Shown: piece by piece, positions 1 through 6,253 of the stretch
Layout: every line of letters begins with the position of its first letter
Numbering within the stretch: the stretch's first letter is position 1
Assembly (NCBI GenBank): GCA_051003695.1
Contig: JBPCLB010000024.1
Coordinates: forward strand, 1 to 10,967
DNA: 10,967 nucleotides
Source of the DNA: Gaiella sp051003695
GTDB lineage: Bacteria; Actinomycetota; Thermoleophilia; Gaiellales; Gaiellaceae
Reading direction: 5' to 3'
Notes under the pieces: model-generated
The model's input: the letters and a program-made list of their open reading frames with translations, nothing else
The model's database searches: none
Told to the model about the DNA's origin: nothing
Program-made: the position numbers and the translations under genes

Positions 1-184
1 CGAAGTACTTCGCCGCCGTCGTCAAGTCGAGGAAGATCGCGCCGCTCTTCCGGAAGATGCCGAAGCAGACGTCACCGGATTGGCTGCAATAGGTCTTCAC
101 CGGAACGGGGGCGGCCACAGAGCCGGCCGGTACGGCCAACGCAGCCACGACGGCGGCGAGAGTGAGCGTGCGGCGGCTCGTCAT
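1..184 (-). CDS. Secreted hypothetical protein, N-terminal part (runs off window)
   Basis: Read on the minus strand from ATG at 184-182, this gives 61 residues before the window edge. Residues 1-25 look like a Sec signal peptide: Arg4-Arg5, a hydrophobic Leu/Ala/Val core, and an Ala-rich stretch ending near Val-Ala-Ala (23-25) as a plausible cleavage site. The mature part begins with two closely spaced cysteines (Cys33 and Cys40), which could form a disulfide, and a short region that looks beta-rich. The protein is therefore probably exported; its function is not recognisable from this fragment. The gene is divergent from typA, with only 36 bp between the two starts. No Shine-Dalgarno sequence is visible before the ATG, so it may be leaderless. 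Its true length is unknown. Confidence 0.7.
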   Translation of the reverse strand, partial: MTSRRTLTLAAVVAALAVPAGSVAAPVPVKTYCSQSGDVCFGIFRKSGAIFLDLTTAAKYF

Positions 185-208
185 CGGAGGCGCAGGCTAC
201 GCGCTCGC

Positions 209-214
209 TAGTCT
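209..214 (+). promoter_or_regulatory. Probable -10 box of a leaderless typA transcript
   Basis: TAGTCT matches the actinobacterial -10 pattern TANNNT and ends 6 nt before the GTG at 221, so transcription would start at or next to the start codon. No Shine-Dalgarno sequence lies in the preceding 15 nt, which agrees with leaderless translation. No clear -35 hexamer is seen. The first TAG of this box (209-211) is also an in-frame stop, so translation cannot begin further upstream. Confidence 0.5.
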
Positions 215-220
215 CCGCGG

Positions 221-2074
221 GTGCCTCGCCGTGACTTCCCCGCGCGCAGGGACGACCTGCGTAACGTCGCAATCGTCGCCCACGTCGACCACGGCAAGAC
301 GACGCTCGTCGATGCGATGCTGTGGCAGTCCGGGTCGTTTCGAGCGAATCAGGACGTGGCCGACCGCGTCCTGGACTCGATGGAGCTAGAGCGTGAGAAG
401 GGCATCACGATCCTCTCCAAGAACACGGCCGTCCGACTCGGCGACACAAAGATCAACATCGTCGACACGCCGGGCCACGCCGATTTCGGCGGCGAGGTCG
501 AGCGGGGGCTGACGATGGTGGACGGCGTCCTCCTGCTCGTCGACGCGAGCGAGGGGCCGCTGCCGCAGACGCGCTTCGTCCTGCGCAAGGCCCTCGAGGC
601 GCGGCTGCCGGTCGTACTCGTCGTCAACAAGGTGGACCGGCCCGACGCACGTGCCGAGGAGGTCGTGAACGAGGTCTACGAGCTCTTTCTCGACCTCGAC
701 GCGGACGAAAGCCAGATCGAGTTTCCCATCGTCTACTGCAACGCACGGGAAGGCCGCGCAGGCCACGCCGAGGACGATCTCGCCACCGACCTGGGGCCTC
801 TGTTCGAGACCTTGTTGAGGACCGTTCCCGCCCCCACGTACGACCCCCAGCACCCCCTCCAGGCGCTCGTGACGAACCTTGACGCGTCGCCTTACGTCGG
901 CCGGCTCGCCCTCCTGCGCGTCATGCATGGCACGCTGCGGAAGGGCCAGCAGATCGCCTGGTGCCGAGCCGACGGAACGATCGAGAACGCCCGCGCCACC
1001 GAGCTCTACGTGACCGAGGCACTGGAGCGCATCCCCGCCGACGAGGCCGGGCCGGGCGAGATCGTGGCGCTGGCGGGCCTGCCGGGAGTGACGATCGGCG
1101 AGACGATCGCCGACCCGGAGGATCCGCGGCCGCTACCGGTAACGGTCGTCGACGAGCCGTCGCTCTCGATGACGCTTGGCATCAACACCTCGCCCCTTGC
1201 TGGTCTCGAGGGCGACAAAGTCACCGCGAGTGCCGTCAAGGCGCGCCTCGACCAGGAGCTCGTCGGCAACGTCTCGCTTCGCGTCGGTCCGACGTCGCGA
1301 CCGGAGGTGTGGGAGGTCCAAGGACGGGGTGAGCTCCAGCTGGCCGTGCTCGTCGAGATCATGCGCCGCGAGGGCTTCGAGCTCACCGTGGGGAAGCCGG
1401 AGGTGCTGACGAAAGAGGTCGACGGCAAGCGGCACGAGCCTGTGGAGCGCGTCTCGATCGACGTGCCCGAGGAGTACATCGGCGTCGTGACGCAGCTGCT
1501 CGCGCTGCGGAAGGGCCGGCTGCAGCAGATGGTCAACCACGGCACAGGCTGGGCTCGGATGGAGTATCTGGTGCCGGCGCGCGGCCTGATCGGCTTCCGC
1601 ACAGAGTTCCTCACAGAGACCCGGGGCGCGGGCATCCTGCACCACCTTTTCGACCGCTGGGAGCCCTGGCATGGCCAGTTGCGAACGCGGCCCACCGGCA
1701 GCCTCGTCGCAGACCGGCGCGGGCCGACGACCTCGTTCGCGCTCTCAGGCCTGCAGGAGCGCGGCACACTCTTCGCCGGCCCCGGCACCGACGTCTACGA
1801 GGGCATGATCGTCGGGGAGAACGCACGGGCCGAGGACCTGGACGTGAACGCGACGAAGGAGAAGAAGCTGACGAATATGCGCTCCTCGAACGCCGACGAG
1901 CTCGTGCGCCTGATCCCGCCGCGACCCCTCTCGCTCGAGCAGGCGCTCGAGTTCATCCGCGAGGACGAATGCGTCGAGGTGACCCCCGCCTCGATCCGTC
2001 TGCGGAAGGCCGAGCTCGCCGCAAACCGGCGGCAGCAGACCGCGAGCCGCAAGGCGCGCGGCCTGCTGGCCTAG
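221..2074 (+). CDS. typA: Ribosome-associated translational GTPase TypA/BipA
   Basis: TypA/BipA is a GTPase of the EF-G/LepA family that binds the 70S ribosome and supports ribosome assembly and stress or cold adaptation. The 617-residue product is close to the usual length of just over 600. G1 is AHVDHGKT (20-27), the G2/switch I region EKGITI lies at 59-64, G3 DTPGH at 82-86 and G4 NKVD at 136-139; the G5 loop reads CNAREG near 175. EF-G-like domains follow. The C-terminal domain specific to BipA is present, with KKLTNMRSSNADE and a SLEQALEFI segment near the end. GTG at 221 is the start because an in-frame TAG lies at 209-211 and no other usual start codon occurs before the G1 motif. Its stop overlaps the stop of the convergent channel-like gene. 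Family assignment is secure. Confidence 0.97.
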   Translation: MPRRDFPARRDDLRNVAIVAHVDHGKTTLVDAMLWQSGSFRANQDVADRVLDSMELEREKGITILSKNTAVRLGDTKINIVDTPGHADFGGEVERGLTMVDGVLLLVDASEGPLPQTRFVLRKALEARLPVVLVVNKVDRPDARAEEVVNEVYELFLDLDADESQIEFPIVYCNAREGRAGHAEDDLATDLGPLFETLLRTVPAPTYDPQHPLQALVTNLDASPYVGRLALLRVMHGTLRKGQQIAWCRADGTIENARATELYVTEALERIPADEAGPGEIVALAGLPGVTIGETIADPEDPRPLPVTVVDEPSLSMTLGINTSPLAGLEGDKVTASAVKARLDQELVGNVSLRVGPTSRPEVWEVQGRGELQLAVLVEIMRREGFELTVGKPEVLTKEVDGKRHEPVERVSIDVPEEYIGVVTQLLALRKGRLQQMVNHGTGWARMEYLVPARGLIGFRTEFLTETRGAGILHHLFDRWEPWHGQLRTRPTGSLVADRRGPTTSFALSGLQERGTLFAGPGTDVYEGMIVGENARAEDLDVNATKEKKLTNMRSSNADELVRLIPPRPLSLEQALEFIREDECVEVTPASIRLRKAELAANRRQQTASRKARGLLA

Positions 2075-2883
2075 ACCGTTTCCTCTGGGGGCGGGTCGGC
2101 GCTGACGACCGAGGCGAGCACCGTGTGGTTGGGGATCCGAACGATCTCACCCGCAGCCGAGCGGATCACGAGCGCGACCGACTCGAACGCGACGATCGTC
2201 CCGCTGACGCCGTTCAGCGCAACTCGTTGATCTAGTCGGTAGGTCGCGGCGACGTAGCGGCCTGCGGTGATCTCGGCAGCCACGTCACGACCACCGAGCC
2301 CGAAAGCAAGTGCGAGCGTCAGCCCGGCGACCACGAGCACGAGCGCGGCGAAGGTGAGGAGAATCGTCGTCGGCACACCGATCTGCGCGAGCGCTGTGAC
2401 GGCGAACAGCACGATCACGGTCGAGGAGGCAATCAGTCCGGCCGGGGCCTCCACCGCCAACTGCCTCGCGATGCGGTCGGCCCAGGCACCGACGACCTGG
2501 CCGACGACGACACCGACCCCCAACAGCACGAGAGCTGCGACGAGCCGCGGGAGGAAGAGCAATGCTTCGTTGAGCACAGGTTGCACGCCCCCGATCCCGA
2601 GGATCGACACCGCCGCAACGATGACGACGAGCGCGAGCATGATGCGGACGACGCGGCCGGCGAGCAGAGAGAGAGGCGGCTGGACGCCTGCTCGGCGCAG
2701 TGTCTCGTGCACTCCGTGACGGTCGGCGGCGCGGTCGAGTCCCGCGACGGTGAGCAAGCGTCGCGTGAGCGCGCCCGCGATCCAGGCGAAGACCAGCCCC
2801 AGGATGAGCACCGCGACCGCTCCGACGACGTGGGGCAGCCAAGCCCCGAGCTCTGCCTCCGCACGATCGAGGGCGTCGGTCAC
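2071..2883 (-). CDS. MscS-like mechanosensitive channel family protein (short form)
   Basis: The 270-residue integral membrane protein has about five hydrophobic segments (roughly 15-43, 78-98, 105-135, 148-168, 173-196). The last runs into ALAFGLGGRDVAAE (191-204), the Gly/Ala-rich motif of the pore helix in small-conductance mechanosensitive channels and TM-helix-repeat proteins. Residues 208-260 resemble the MscS beta domain, with VSGTI and GEIVRIPN matching the 'G-G-T-V ... G-IPN' pattern. The C-terminal alpha/beta vestibule of E. coli MscS is missing. The family role is to open under membrane tension in hypo-osmotic shock; for this short form that is inference. The start is GTG at 2883-2881, overlapping the upstream stop as GTGA, which suggests translational coupling. 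It is the third gene of the sigma-factor operon. Confidence 0.85.
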   Translation of the reverse strand: MTDALDRAEAELGAWLPHVVGAVAVLILGLVFAWIAGALTRRLLTVAGLDRAADRHGVHETLRRAGVQPPLSLLAGRVVRIMLALVVIVAAVSILGIGGVQPVLNEALLFLPRLVAALVLLGVGVVVGQVVGAWADRIARQLAVEAPAGLIASSTVIVLFAVTALAQIGVPTTILLTFAALVLVVAGLTLALAFGLGGRDVAAEITAGRYVAATYRLDQRVALNGVSGTIVAFESVALVIRSAAGEIVRIPNHTVLASVVSADPPPEETV

Positions 2884-3116
2884 GGTCGGTCCCTGCGTGA
2901 CGATCTCGCGCCTGAGGCAAGGAGGGTGATCGCGTGCGGCAGCGAGCGGCCGATCGTGATCAGGAGCTCGAACGCGGCGAGACCGGCCTGACGCCGGCGG
3001 ACGCGTCGCCCGAGCGGGCCTGCGAGCGGTGTCGTCGCGGCGGGCCTCGAGGCCCGTAGCTCTGAGAGCAGCTTGCCGAGTCGATGGTGCTCTGGCTCGT
3101 GCGCGTCAGCGCTCAC
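2880..3116 (-). CDS. 78-residue protein of the sigma operon; candidate anti-sigma factor, function unknown
   Basis: This minus-strand ORF starts at GTG 3116-3114, 11 nt inside the end of the sigma factor, and ends in TGA overlapping the GTG of the channel-like gene (GTGA). Locked between two real genes in the same direction, it is very likely translated. Residues 10-35 form a charged, helix-prone segment (RLGKLLSELRASRP) followed by Arg-rich RRVRRRQAG (38-46). Residues 46-68 are moderately hydrophobic and could be one membrane helix or an amphipathic helix. There is no zinc-binding HxxxCxxC motif and no cysteine at all. A small gene directly after an ECF sigma factor is often its anti-sigma factor; the position supports that here, but the sequence does not prove it. 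I recognise no family. Confidence 0.65.
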   Translation of the reverse strand: MSADAHEPEHHRLGKLLSELRASRPAATTPLAGPLGRRVRRRQAGLAAFELLITIGRSLPHAITLLASGARSSRRDRP

Positions 3117-3774
3117 GAGGCAGACCCCAGTCGTACTGATTGTTCCGGAGCAGGTCTCCGAGCTCCCGCCGAGCGCGGTGGATGCGTCCCTTGACGCTCC
3201 CGAGCGGCATGTCGGTCACCGCAGCGATCTCGTCGTAGGACAACCCCTCGACATCTCGCAGTACGAGCACTGACCGGTGCGCCGGCGTCAGCAAGCGGAG
3301 CTTGTCGCGCAGCCGGTCGCGGCGCTCGCGTTCGTCGAGCCGATCGACCGGGGTCCGCACCGGCGATGCCCCGACACGGTGCTCCCCGGCGAGGTGAGGA
3401 TCGACGGCGAGCGGCAGACGGCGCCGGCGATCCAGCGCGTCGAGCGCCCCGTTATGCGCGATGCGAAGCAGCCAGGCGCGAAACGGCGCGTCGCCGCGGA
3501 ATCCTCCGATGCGATGGAACGCACGCAGGAACGCGTCCTGTGCGACGTCGTAGCTCTCGTCCTCCCCGACGATCCGGGCAGCGAGGCGAAGCACGACGTC
3601 CTCGTGCCGGCTGACCAGCTCGGCGAACGCGCGCACGTCGCCGGCCTGCGTCTGCATGACGAGCCTTGCATCCGGGTCGAGCTCCGCCGCCTCTCGCCCG
3701 ATCCGGGGCGTCGCAGTCTGAAGGCTCGTCACCTCCGCGGTGTACCCGCTGAGGTTCGTGGCAAAGCGCGACAC
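3106..3774 (-). CDS. ECF-type RNA polymerase sigma factor (sigma-70 family)
   Basis: The 222-residue protein has the two-domain plan of extracytoplasmic-function sigma factors, which redirect RNA polymerase to stress promoters. Region 2 spans about 47-118 and includes DVAQDAFLRAFHRI (76-89), the core-binding and -10-reading part, with FRAWLLRIAHN (98-108). Region 4 spans about 155-210, with the helix-turn-helix LSYDEIAAVTDMPLGSVKGR (178-197) that reads the -35 element. An ~45-residue N-terminal extension precedes region 2. The start is GTG at 3774-3772, preceded by GAAAGG at 3788-3783 with 8 nt spacing. It heads an overlapping three-gene operon with the 78-residue protein and the MscS-like protein, and diverges from a second membrane protein of that family, suggesting control of envelope or osmotic genes. 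The ECF subgroup is not determined. Confidence 0.95.
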   Translation of the reverse strand: MSRFATNLSGYTAEVTSLQTATPRIGREAAELDPDARLVMQTQAGDVRAFAELVSRHEDVVLRLAARIVGEDESYDVAQDAFLRAFHRIGGFRGDAPFRAWLLRIAHNGALDALDRRRRLPLAVDPHLAGEHRVGASPVRTPVDRLDERERRDRLRDKLRLLTPAHRSVLVLRDVEGLSYDEIAAVTDMPLGSVKGRIHRARRELGDLLRNNQYDWGLPRER

Positions 3775-3921
3775 GGGCGTAACCTTTCGCTGTCGGCCCC
3801 CGTCAGGTAGGGCGGCCGGGTTCGGTGATCGGCGAACGCGTGGGCGGGTTTACAGCGGCGCGCGAAGGCGTTCAGCCGTACGACCGGTACGACATCGCAA
3901 GACAACGAAGGGAGATTGGAC
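3775..3921. promoter_or_regulatory. Divergent intergenic region with tandem GTACGAC repeat
   Basis: The 147 bp between the divergent sigma-factor and membrane-protein genes must hold promoters for both. The visible structure is a direct repeat, GTACGAC at 3878-3884 and again at 3887-3893 (9-bp period), which also contains the inverted pair CGTAC/GTACG. This could be a regulator site close to the plus-strand promoter. Ribosome binding sites are clear on both sides: GAAAGG (minus, 3788-3783) and GAAGGGAG (plus, 3907-3914), so both transcripts have leaders. I found no convincing ECF-type -35/-10 pair by eye. Confidence 0.35.
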
Positions 3922-4695
3922 ATGTTCGTACTCGCCGACATCGGCGACAGCGTCGAACGAGGATTCGACGAGTTCTTCCAGTGGTTGCCGAAGCTCGTCG
4001 GCTTCCTCATCGTGCTCGTGATCGGCTGGATCATCGCTCGAATCGTGGCATCCGTCGTGAAGCGCGCGCTCAAAGGGGTCGGGGTCGACCGGATGCTGCT
4101 CCAAGGCACCGGAGGACAATGGGTCTCGAAAGTGACCTCGTCGCCTTCAGGGCTGCTTGGCAGGGTCGCATTCTGGCTGGTGTTCCTCGGAGCGCTCTCC
4201 GTCGCCGTCGACGTCCTCGGCGTTGCCGCGCTCGAGAATCTCGTTGCGTCGGTCTGGGCCTATCTGCCGAATGTGCTCGCTGCGCTCCTGATCTTCGTCG
4301 TCGCGGGTGGGATCGCCGCAGGCGCGGCGGCGTTCGCCACACGATTCATGGGCGACACTCCCACCGGCCGGGTCGTGGCCACGGTGGCTCCCATCCTCGT
4401 GATGACGATTGCCACGTTCATGATCCTCGATCAGCTGAAGATCGCGGAGTCGATCGTCACGATCACGTATGCAGGGCTGATCGGAGCGATCGCGCTGGGT
4501 TCGGCACTCGCGTTCGGTCTCGGCGGCCGAGAGGTCGCGGCGCGCATGCTCGAAGGCGCGTACCAGCAGGGGCAGGGCGCGGTCGAGCAGGTCAAGCAGG
4601 ACGCGTCCAAGGGCGCCGAGCGTGCGCGTGCAGAGGCGGAGTCCAAGCGGAGCGAGTGGGAGGACACGACCAGCACCGAGCCGCCGGTTCACTGA
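3922..4695 (+). CDS. TM-helix-repeat membrane protein related to mechanosensitive channels, lacking the beta domain
   Basis: The 257-residue protein has five hydrophobic segments (about 22-46, 80-104, 112-138, 150-172, 180-205). The last ends in SALAFGLGGREVAARMLEGAY (two parts, 194-214), the same motif as in the MscS-like protein encoded at 2071-2883. Unlike that protein it has no MscS beta domain. After the motif comes a polar, charged tail (215-257) rich in Gln, Lys, Glu and Ala that could form a helix or coiled coil in the cytoplasm. It resembles 'conserved TM helix' proteins common in actinobacteria, whose function is poorly known. I chose ATG at 3922 because GAAGGGAG at 3907-3914 is 7 nt upstream; an in-frame TTG at 3916 is too close to that site. 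The gene ends just before a strong hairpin. Confidence 0.88.
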   Translation: MFVLADIGDSVERGFDEFFQWLPKLVGFLIVLVIGWIIARIVASVVKRALKGVGVDRMLLQGTGGQWVSKVTSSPSGLLGRVAFWLVFLGALSVAVDVLGVAALENLVASVWAYLPNVLAALLIFVVAGGIAAGAAAFATRFMGDTPTGRVVATVAPILVMTIATFMILDQLKIAESIVTITYAGLIGAIALGSALAFGLGGREVAARMLEGAYQQGQGAVEQVKQDASKGAERARAEAESKRSEWEDTTSTEPPVH

Positions 4696-4760
4696 CCCCA
4701 CCGGTTGGGGCGTGAGGGGCGGGGACTCTGCCTCGCCCCTCACGGAGCCAGCCTCGCTGG
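4696..4760 (+). terminator. Tandem GC-rich hairpins, probable terminator
   Basis: The main hairpin has arms 4712-4724 and 4731-4743: ten Watson-Crick pairs (GTGAGGGGCG with CGCCCCTCAC), one G-T, two more G-C and a 6-nt loop. It is flanked by a 5-bp hairpin at 4696-4710 and another at 4748-4760 (CCAGC-CTC-GCTGG). It begins right after the TGA at 4693-4695. There is no T-tract, but U-less GC hairpins are common at actinobacterial gene ends. Confidence 0.7.
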
Positions 4761-4791
4761 ACGCTCGACCGGGGGGCCGACCGGCATCTGG

Positions 4792-4797
4792 TAGTGA
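4792..4797 (+). promoter_or_regulatory. Possible -10 box of a leaderless gene
   Basis: TAGTGA ends 7 nt before the ATG at 4805, similar to the spacing at typA and the phosphatase gene. The sixth base is A rather than T (a T follows), so the match is imperfect. No Shine-Dalgarno sequence precedes the ATG, and the hairpin array upstream separates this gene from the previous one, so a promoter is needed here. Confidence 0.35.
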
Positions 4798-4804
4798 TCG
4801 CCGC

Positions 4805-5308
4805 ATGCGCCTTGCCGTTGGAGCCCGACCGCGTGCCGAGTTCGGGTTCGCCCTCGCGTTCCTCTACGGTTTCCTCGCCTTCTCTGCGGGTGGCCGGGCC
4901 GTCTATCAACTGGTCACACGGTTCGACGAGGCGCCGCTCGCGGTCTGCCTCTCGCTCGGGGCTGCGCTCGTCTATCTCGCCGCCTGCACACAGCTCGCGC
5001 GCCGAACGCCAGCGGCGTGGAGGCTCGCCGTGGGGATCTCCTCGCTCGAGCTCGCCGGCGTCCTGCTCGTCGGGACGGTGAGCATCTTGCGACCCGAGTG
5101 GTTTCCCCGGCACACGGTTTGGTCGGCGTACGGAATCGGCTACGGATGCGTGCCACTCGTCCTACCCGCCGTGTGCCTTCTCTGGCTCGGCCGAGACACG
5201 ACGCGTCGCGCATTCGCCCTGGTCTCGGCACCGAGTTTGCTGCCCTCCGGGAGGGGTATGACGCCCGGTGCGAGCGACCCGCTCGCACGGGCCAAGCGAA
5301 AGGAATGA
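4805..5308 (+). CDS. Four-helix integral membrane protein, actinobacterial conserved family of unknown function
   Basis: The 167-residue product has four hydrophobic segments (about 13-37, 44-66, 72-96, 109-129). Between helices 3 and 4 and into helix 4 lies TVWSxxGxGYGxVPLVLP (104-121), a motif I associate with a widespread actinomycete family of small uncharacterised membrane proteins; the function is unknown. The reading frame is open upstream to 4622, but that stretch crosses the end of the previous gene and the hairpin array and is Arg/Pro/Ser-rich, so I set the start at ATG 4805. A hydrophilic tail of about 38 residues (130-167) follows helix 4 and may be specific to this lineage. A GAAAGGA at its 3' end serves as ribosome binding site for the small gene that follows. 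Confidence 0.75.
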   Translation: MRLAVGARPRAEFGFALAFLYGFLAFSAGGRAVYQLVTRFDEAPLAVCLSLGAALVYLAACTQLARRTPAAWRLAVGISSLELAGVLLVGTVSILRPEWFPRHTVWSAYGIGYGCVPLVLPAVCLLWLGRDTTRRAFALVSAPSLLPSGRGMTPGASDPLARAKRKE

Positions 5309-5313
5309 CGTCA

Positions 5314-5391
5314 ATGCCGCTCTGGGCATGGATTCTCTTGATCGTCGTGATCGTGCTGGCACTCGGCGGGGGGATCGGCTACCGCCGGTAG
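5314..5391 (+). CDS. 25-residue single-pass membrane miniprotein
   Basis: The ORF reads MPLWAWILLIVVIVLALGGG followed by IGYRR and a TAG stop. It is almost entirely one hydrophobic helix with a short Tyr-Arg-Arg end, which by the positive-inside rule would leave the C-terminus in the cytoplasm. GAAAGGA at 5298-5304 is 9 nt before the ATG at 5314, a good spacing. An in-frame ATG at 5305 (28 residues) overlaps the upstream stop as ATGA but is too close to this site. A terminator-like hairpin follows 14 nt after the stop, which marks the end of a unit and supports a real gene. Function unknown. I have an impression of similar miniproteins ending in Gly-Tyr-Arg-Arg in related genomes but cannot verify it here. 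Confidence 0.6.
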   Translation: MPLWAWILLIVVIVLALGGGIGYRR

Positions 5392-5405
5392 ACCGTCTGC
5401 CGCAC

Positions 5406-5432
5406 GCGGCCGGCGGGCTCGCCCCCGGCCGC
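5406..5432 (+). terminator. GC-rich hairpin, probable terminator
   Basis: GCGGCCGG (5406-5413) pairs perfectly with CCGGCCGC (5425-5432). After a bulged C the stem continues with three G-C pairs (5415-5417 with 5422-5424), closed by the tetraloop CTCG. It lies between the miniprotein stop and the promoter of the phosphatase gene. No T-tract follows. Confidence 0.6.
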
Positions 5433-5443
5433 GGCGGCATCAG

Positions 5444-5472
5444 TGCGAAACTGCTCGGGCTCCCGGTAGGGT
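5444..5472 (+). promoter_or_regulatory. Probable promoter of the phosphatase-racemase-mutase-dehydrogenase run (leaderless)
   Basis: TAGGGT at 5467-5472 matches TANNNT and is 6 nt before the GTG at 5479. A weak -35-like TGCGAA at 5444-5449 is 17 nt upstream of it. No Shine-Dalgarno sequence precedes the GTG. The site lies directly behind a terminator-like hairpin, as expected for the start of a new transcription unit. Confidence 0.5.
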
Positions 5473-5478
5473 CAAACG

Positions 5479-6246
5479 GTGGCCTCGTCCCGTGCAGCAG
5501 TTCGTGTGCTCGAGTGGGACGGCTGCGCGAACGTCCGTGATCTGGGTGGCCACGCGCTCGCTGACGGGGCCGTCACGAGCTACGGCGCGTTCGTCCGAGC
5601 TGACAGCCTTCGCAACCTCACCCCCGTCGGCTGGCAGGCACTCGTCGAGTACGGCGTCGTCCGCGTCGTCGACCTCCGCTGGCACGAAGAGCTCGCACTC
5701 GACGATCCGTATGACGTTCCCGTGGAGGTCGTTCACGTGCCGCTCTTCGGCGATTCGCCCGACCCGGAGTACGGTCGGTATCTCGACGAGCGGCTCGACG
5801 CCACCGAGTCGACGGACGAGTACTTCCGCTGGTCGTATCTCGACTTCCTCGGCCGCCATCGAGCGAACTTCGGCGCTGCGATGAATGCACTGGCCGATGC
5901 GGAGGGGACGGCCGTCGTTCATTGCATGGCCGGGAAGGACCGCACAGGTCTCGTCGCGGCGTTGCTCCTGCGTCTCGCTGGCGTCGACGTCGAGCAGGTC
6001 GCGCACGACTACGCCGCCACAGATATCGCGCGTCTTCCCGTTCATCGGGCATGGATCGCGGCGGCCAGGGACGGAGCCGAGGCGGCGAGGCGCGAGCGCC
6101 TGTCCGCGACTCCTTACGACGCGATGGTAGGAGTTCTGACCGGCATCGAGGAGCGCCACGGCACCGTGGCCGACTACCTCCGCGCGGCGGGCGTGACGAC
6201 GGAGCGCCTCGAGGAGCTGCGTCGGCGCCTGCGACCGGTCCCCTAG
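5479..6246 (+). CDS. Tyrosine-protein phosphatase (Y_phosphatase3 / MptpB-like)
   Basis: The 255-residue protein carries the P-loop HCMAGKDRTG (148-157), where Cys149 is the nucleophile and Arg155 binds phosphate. HCxAGKDRTG is typical of bacterial phosphatases like Mycobacterium tuberculosis MptpB, which act on phosphotyrosine and some on phosphoinositides or phosphoserine. The N-terminal NVRDLGG (18-24) is another family hallmark, and VVRVVDLRWHEE (60-71) is the strand before the lid region. Length is usual for the family. No signal peptide is seen, so it probably acts in the cytoplasm unless secreted by another route. GTG at 5479 is chosen for the leaderless promoter and lack of alternatives near NVRDLGG. 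It is first in a run of four same-strand genes of acyl-CoA metabolism, 7 nt before the next; a metabolic link is not evident. Confidence 0.92.
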   Translation: MASSRAAVRVLEWDGCANVRDLGGHALADGAVTSYGAFVRADSLRNLTPVGWQALVEYGVVRVVDLRWHEELALDDPYDVPVEVVHVPLFGDSPDPEYGRYLDERLDATESTDEYFRWSYLDFLGRHRANFGAAMNALADAEGTAVVHCMAGKDRTGLVAALLLRLAGVDVEQVAHDYAATDIARLPVHRAWIAAARDGAEAARRERLSATPYDAMVGVLTGIEERHGTVADYLRAAGVTTERLEELRRRLRPVP

Positions 6247-6253
6247 CCCCGGA

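Noticed and set aside
386..928. Minus-strand frame inside typA
   Set aside because: It is a shadow of the conserved GTPase domain, and no ribosome site or motif supports it.
4622..4804. Upstream extension of the four-helix membrane protein
   Set aside because: The extra 61 codons overlap the previous gene and the hairpin array and encode an Arg/Pro/Ser-rich stretch unlike a protein N-terminus.
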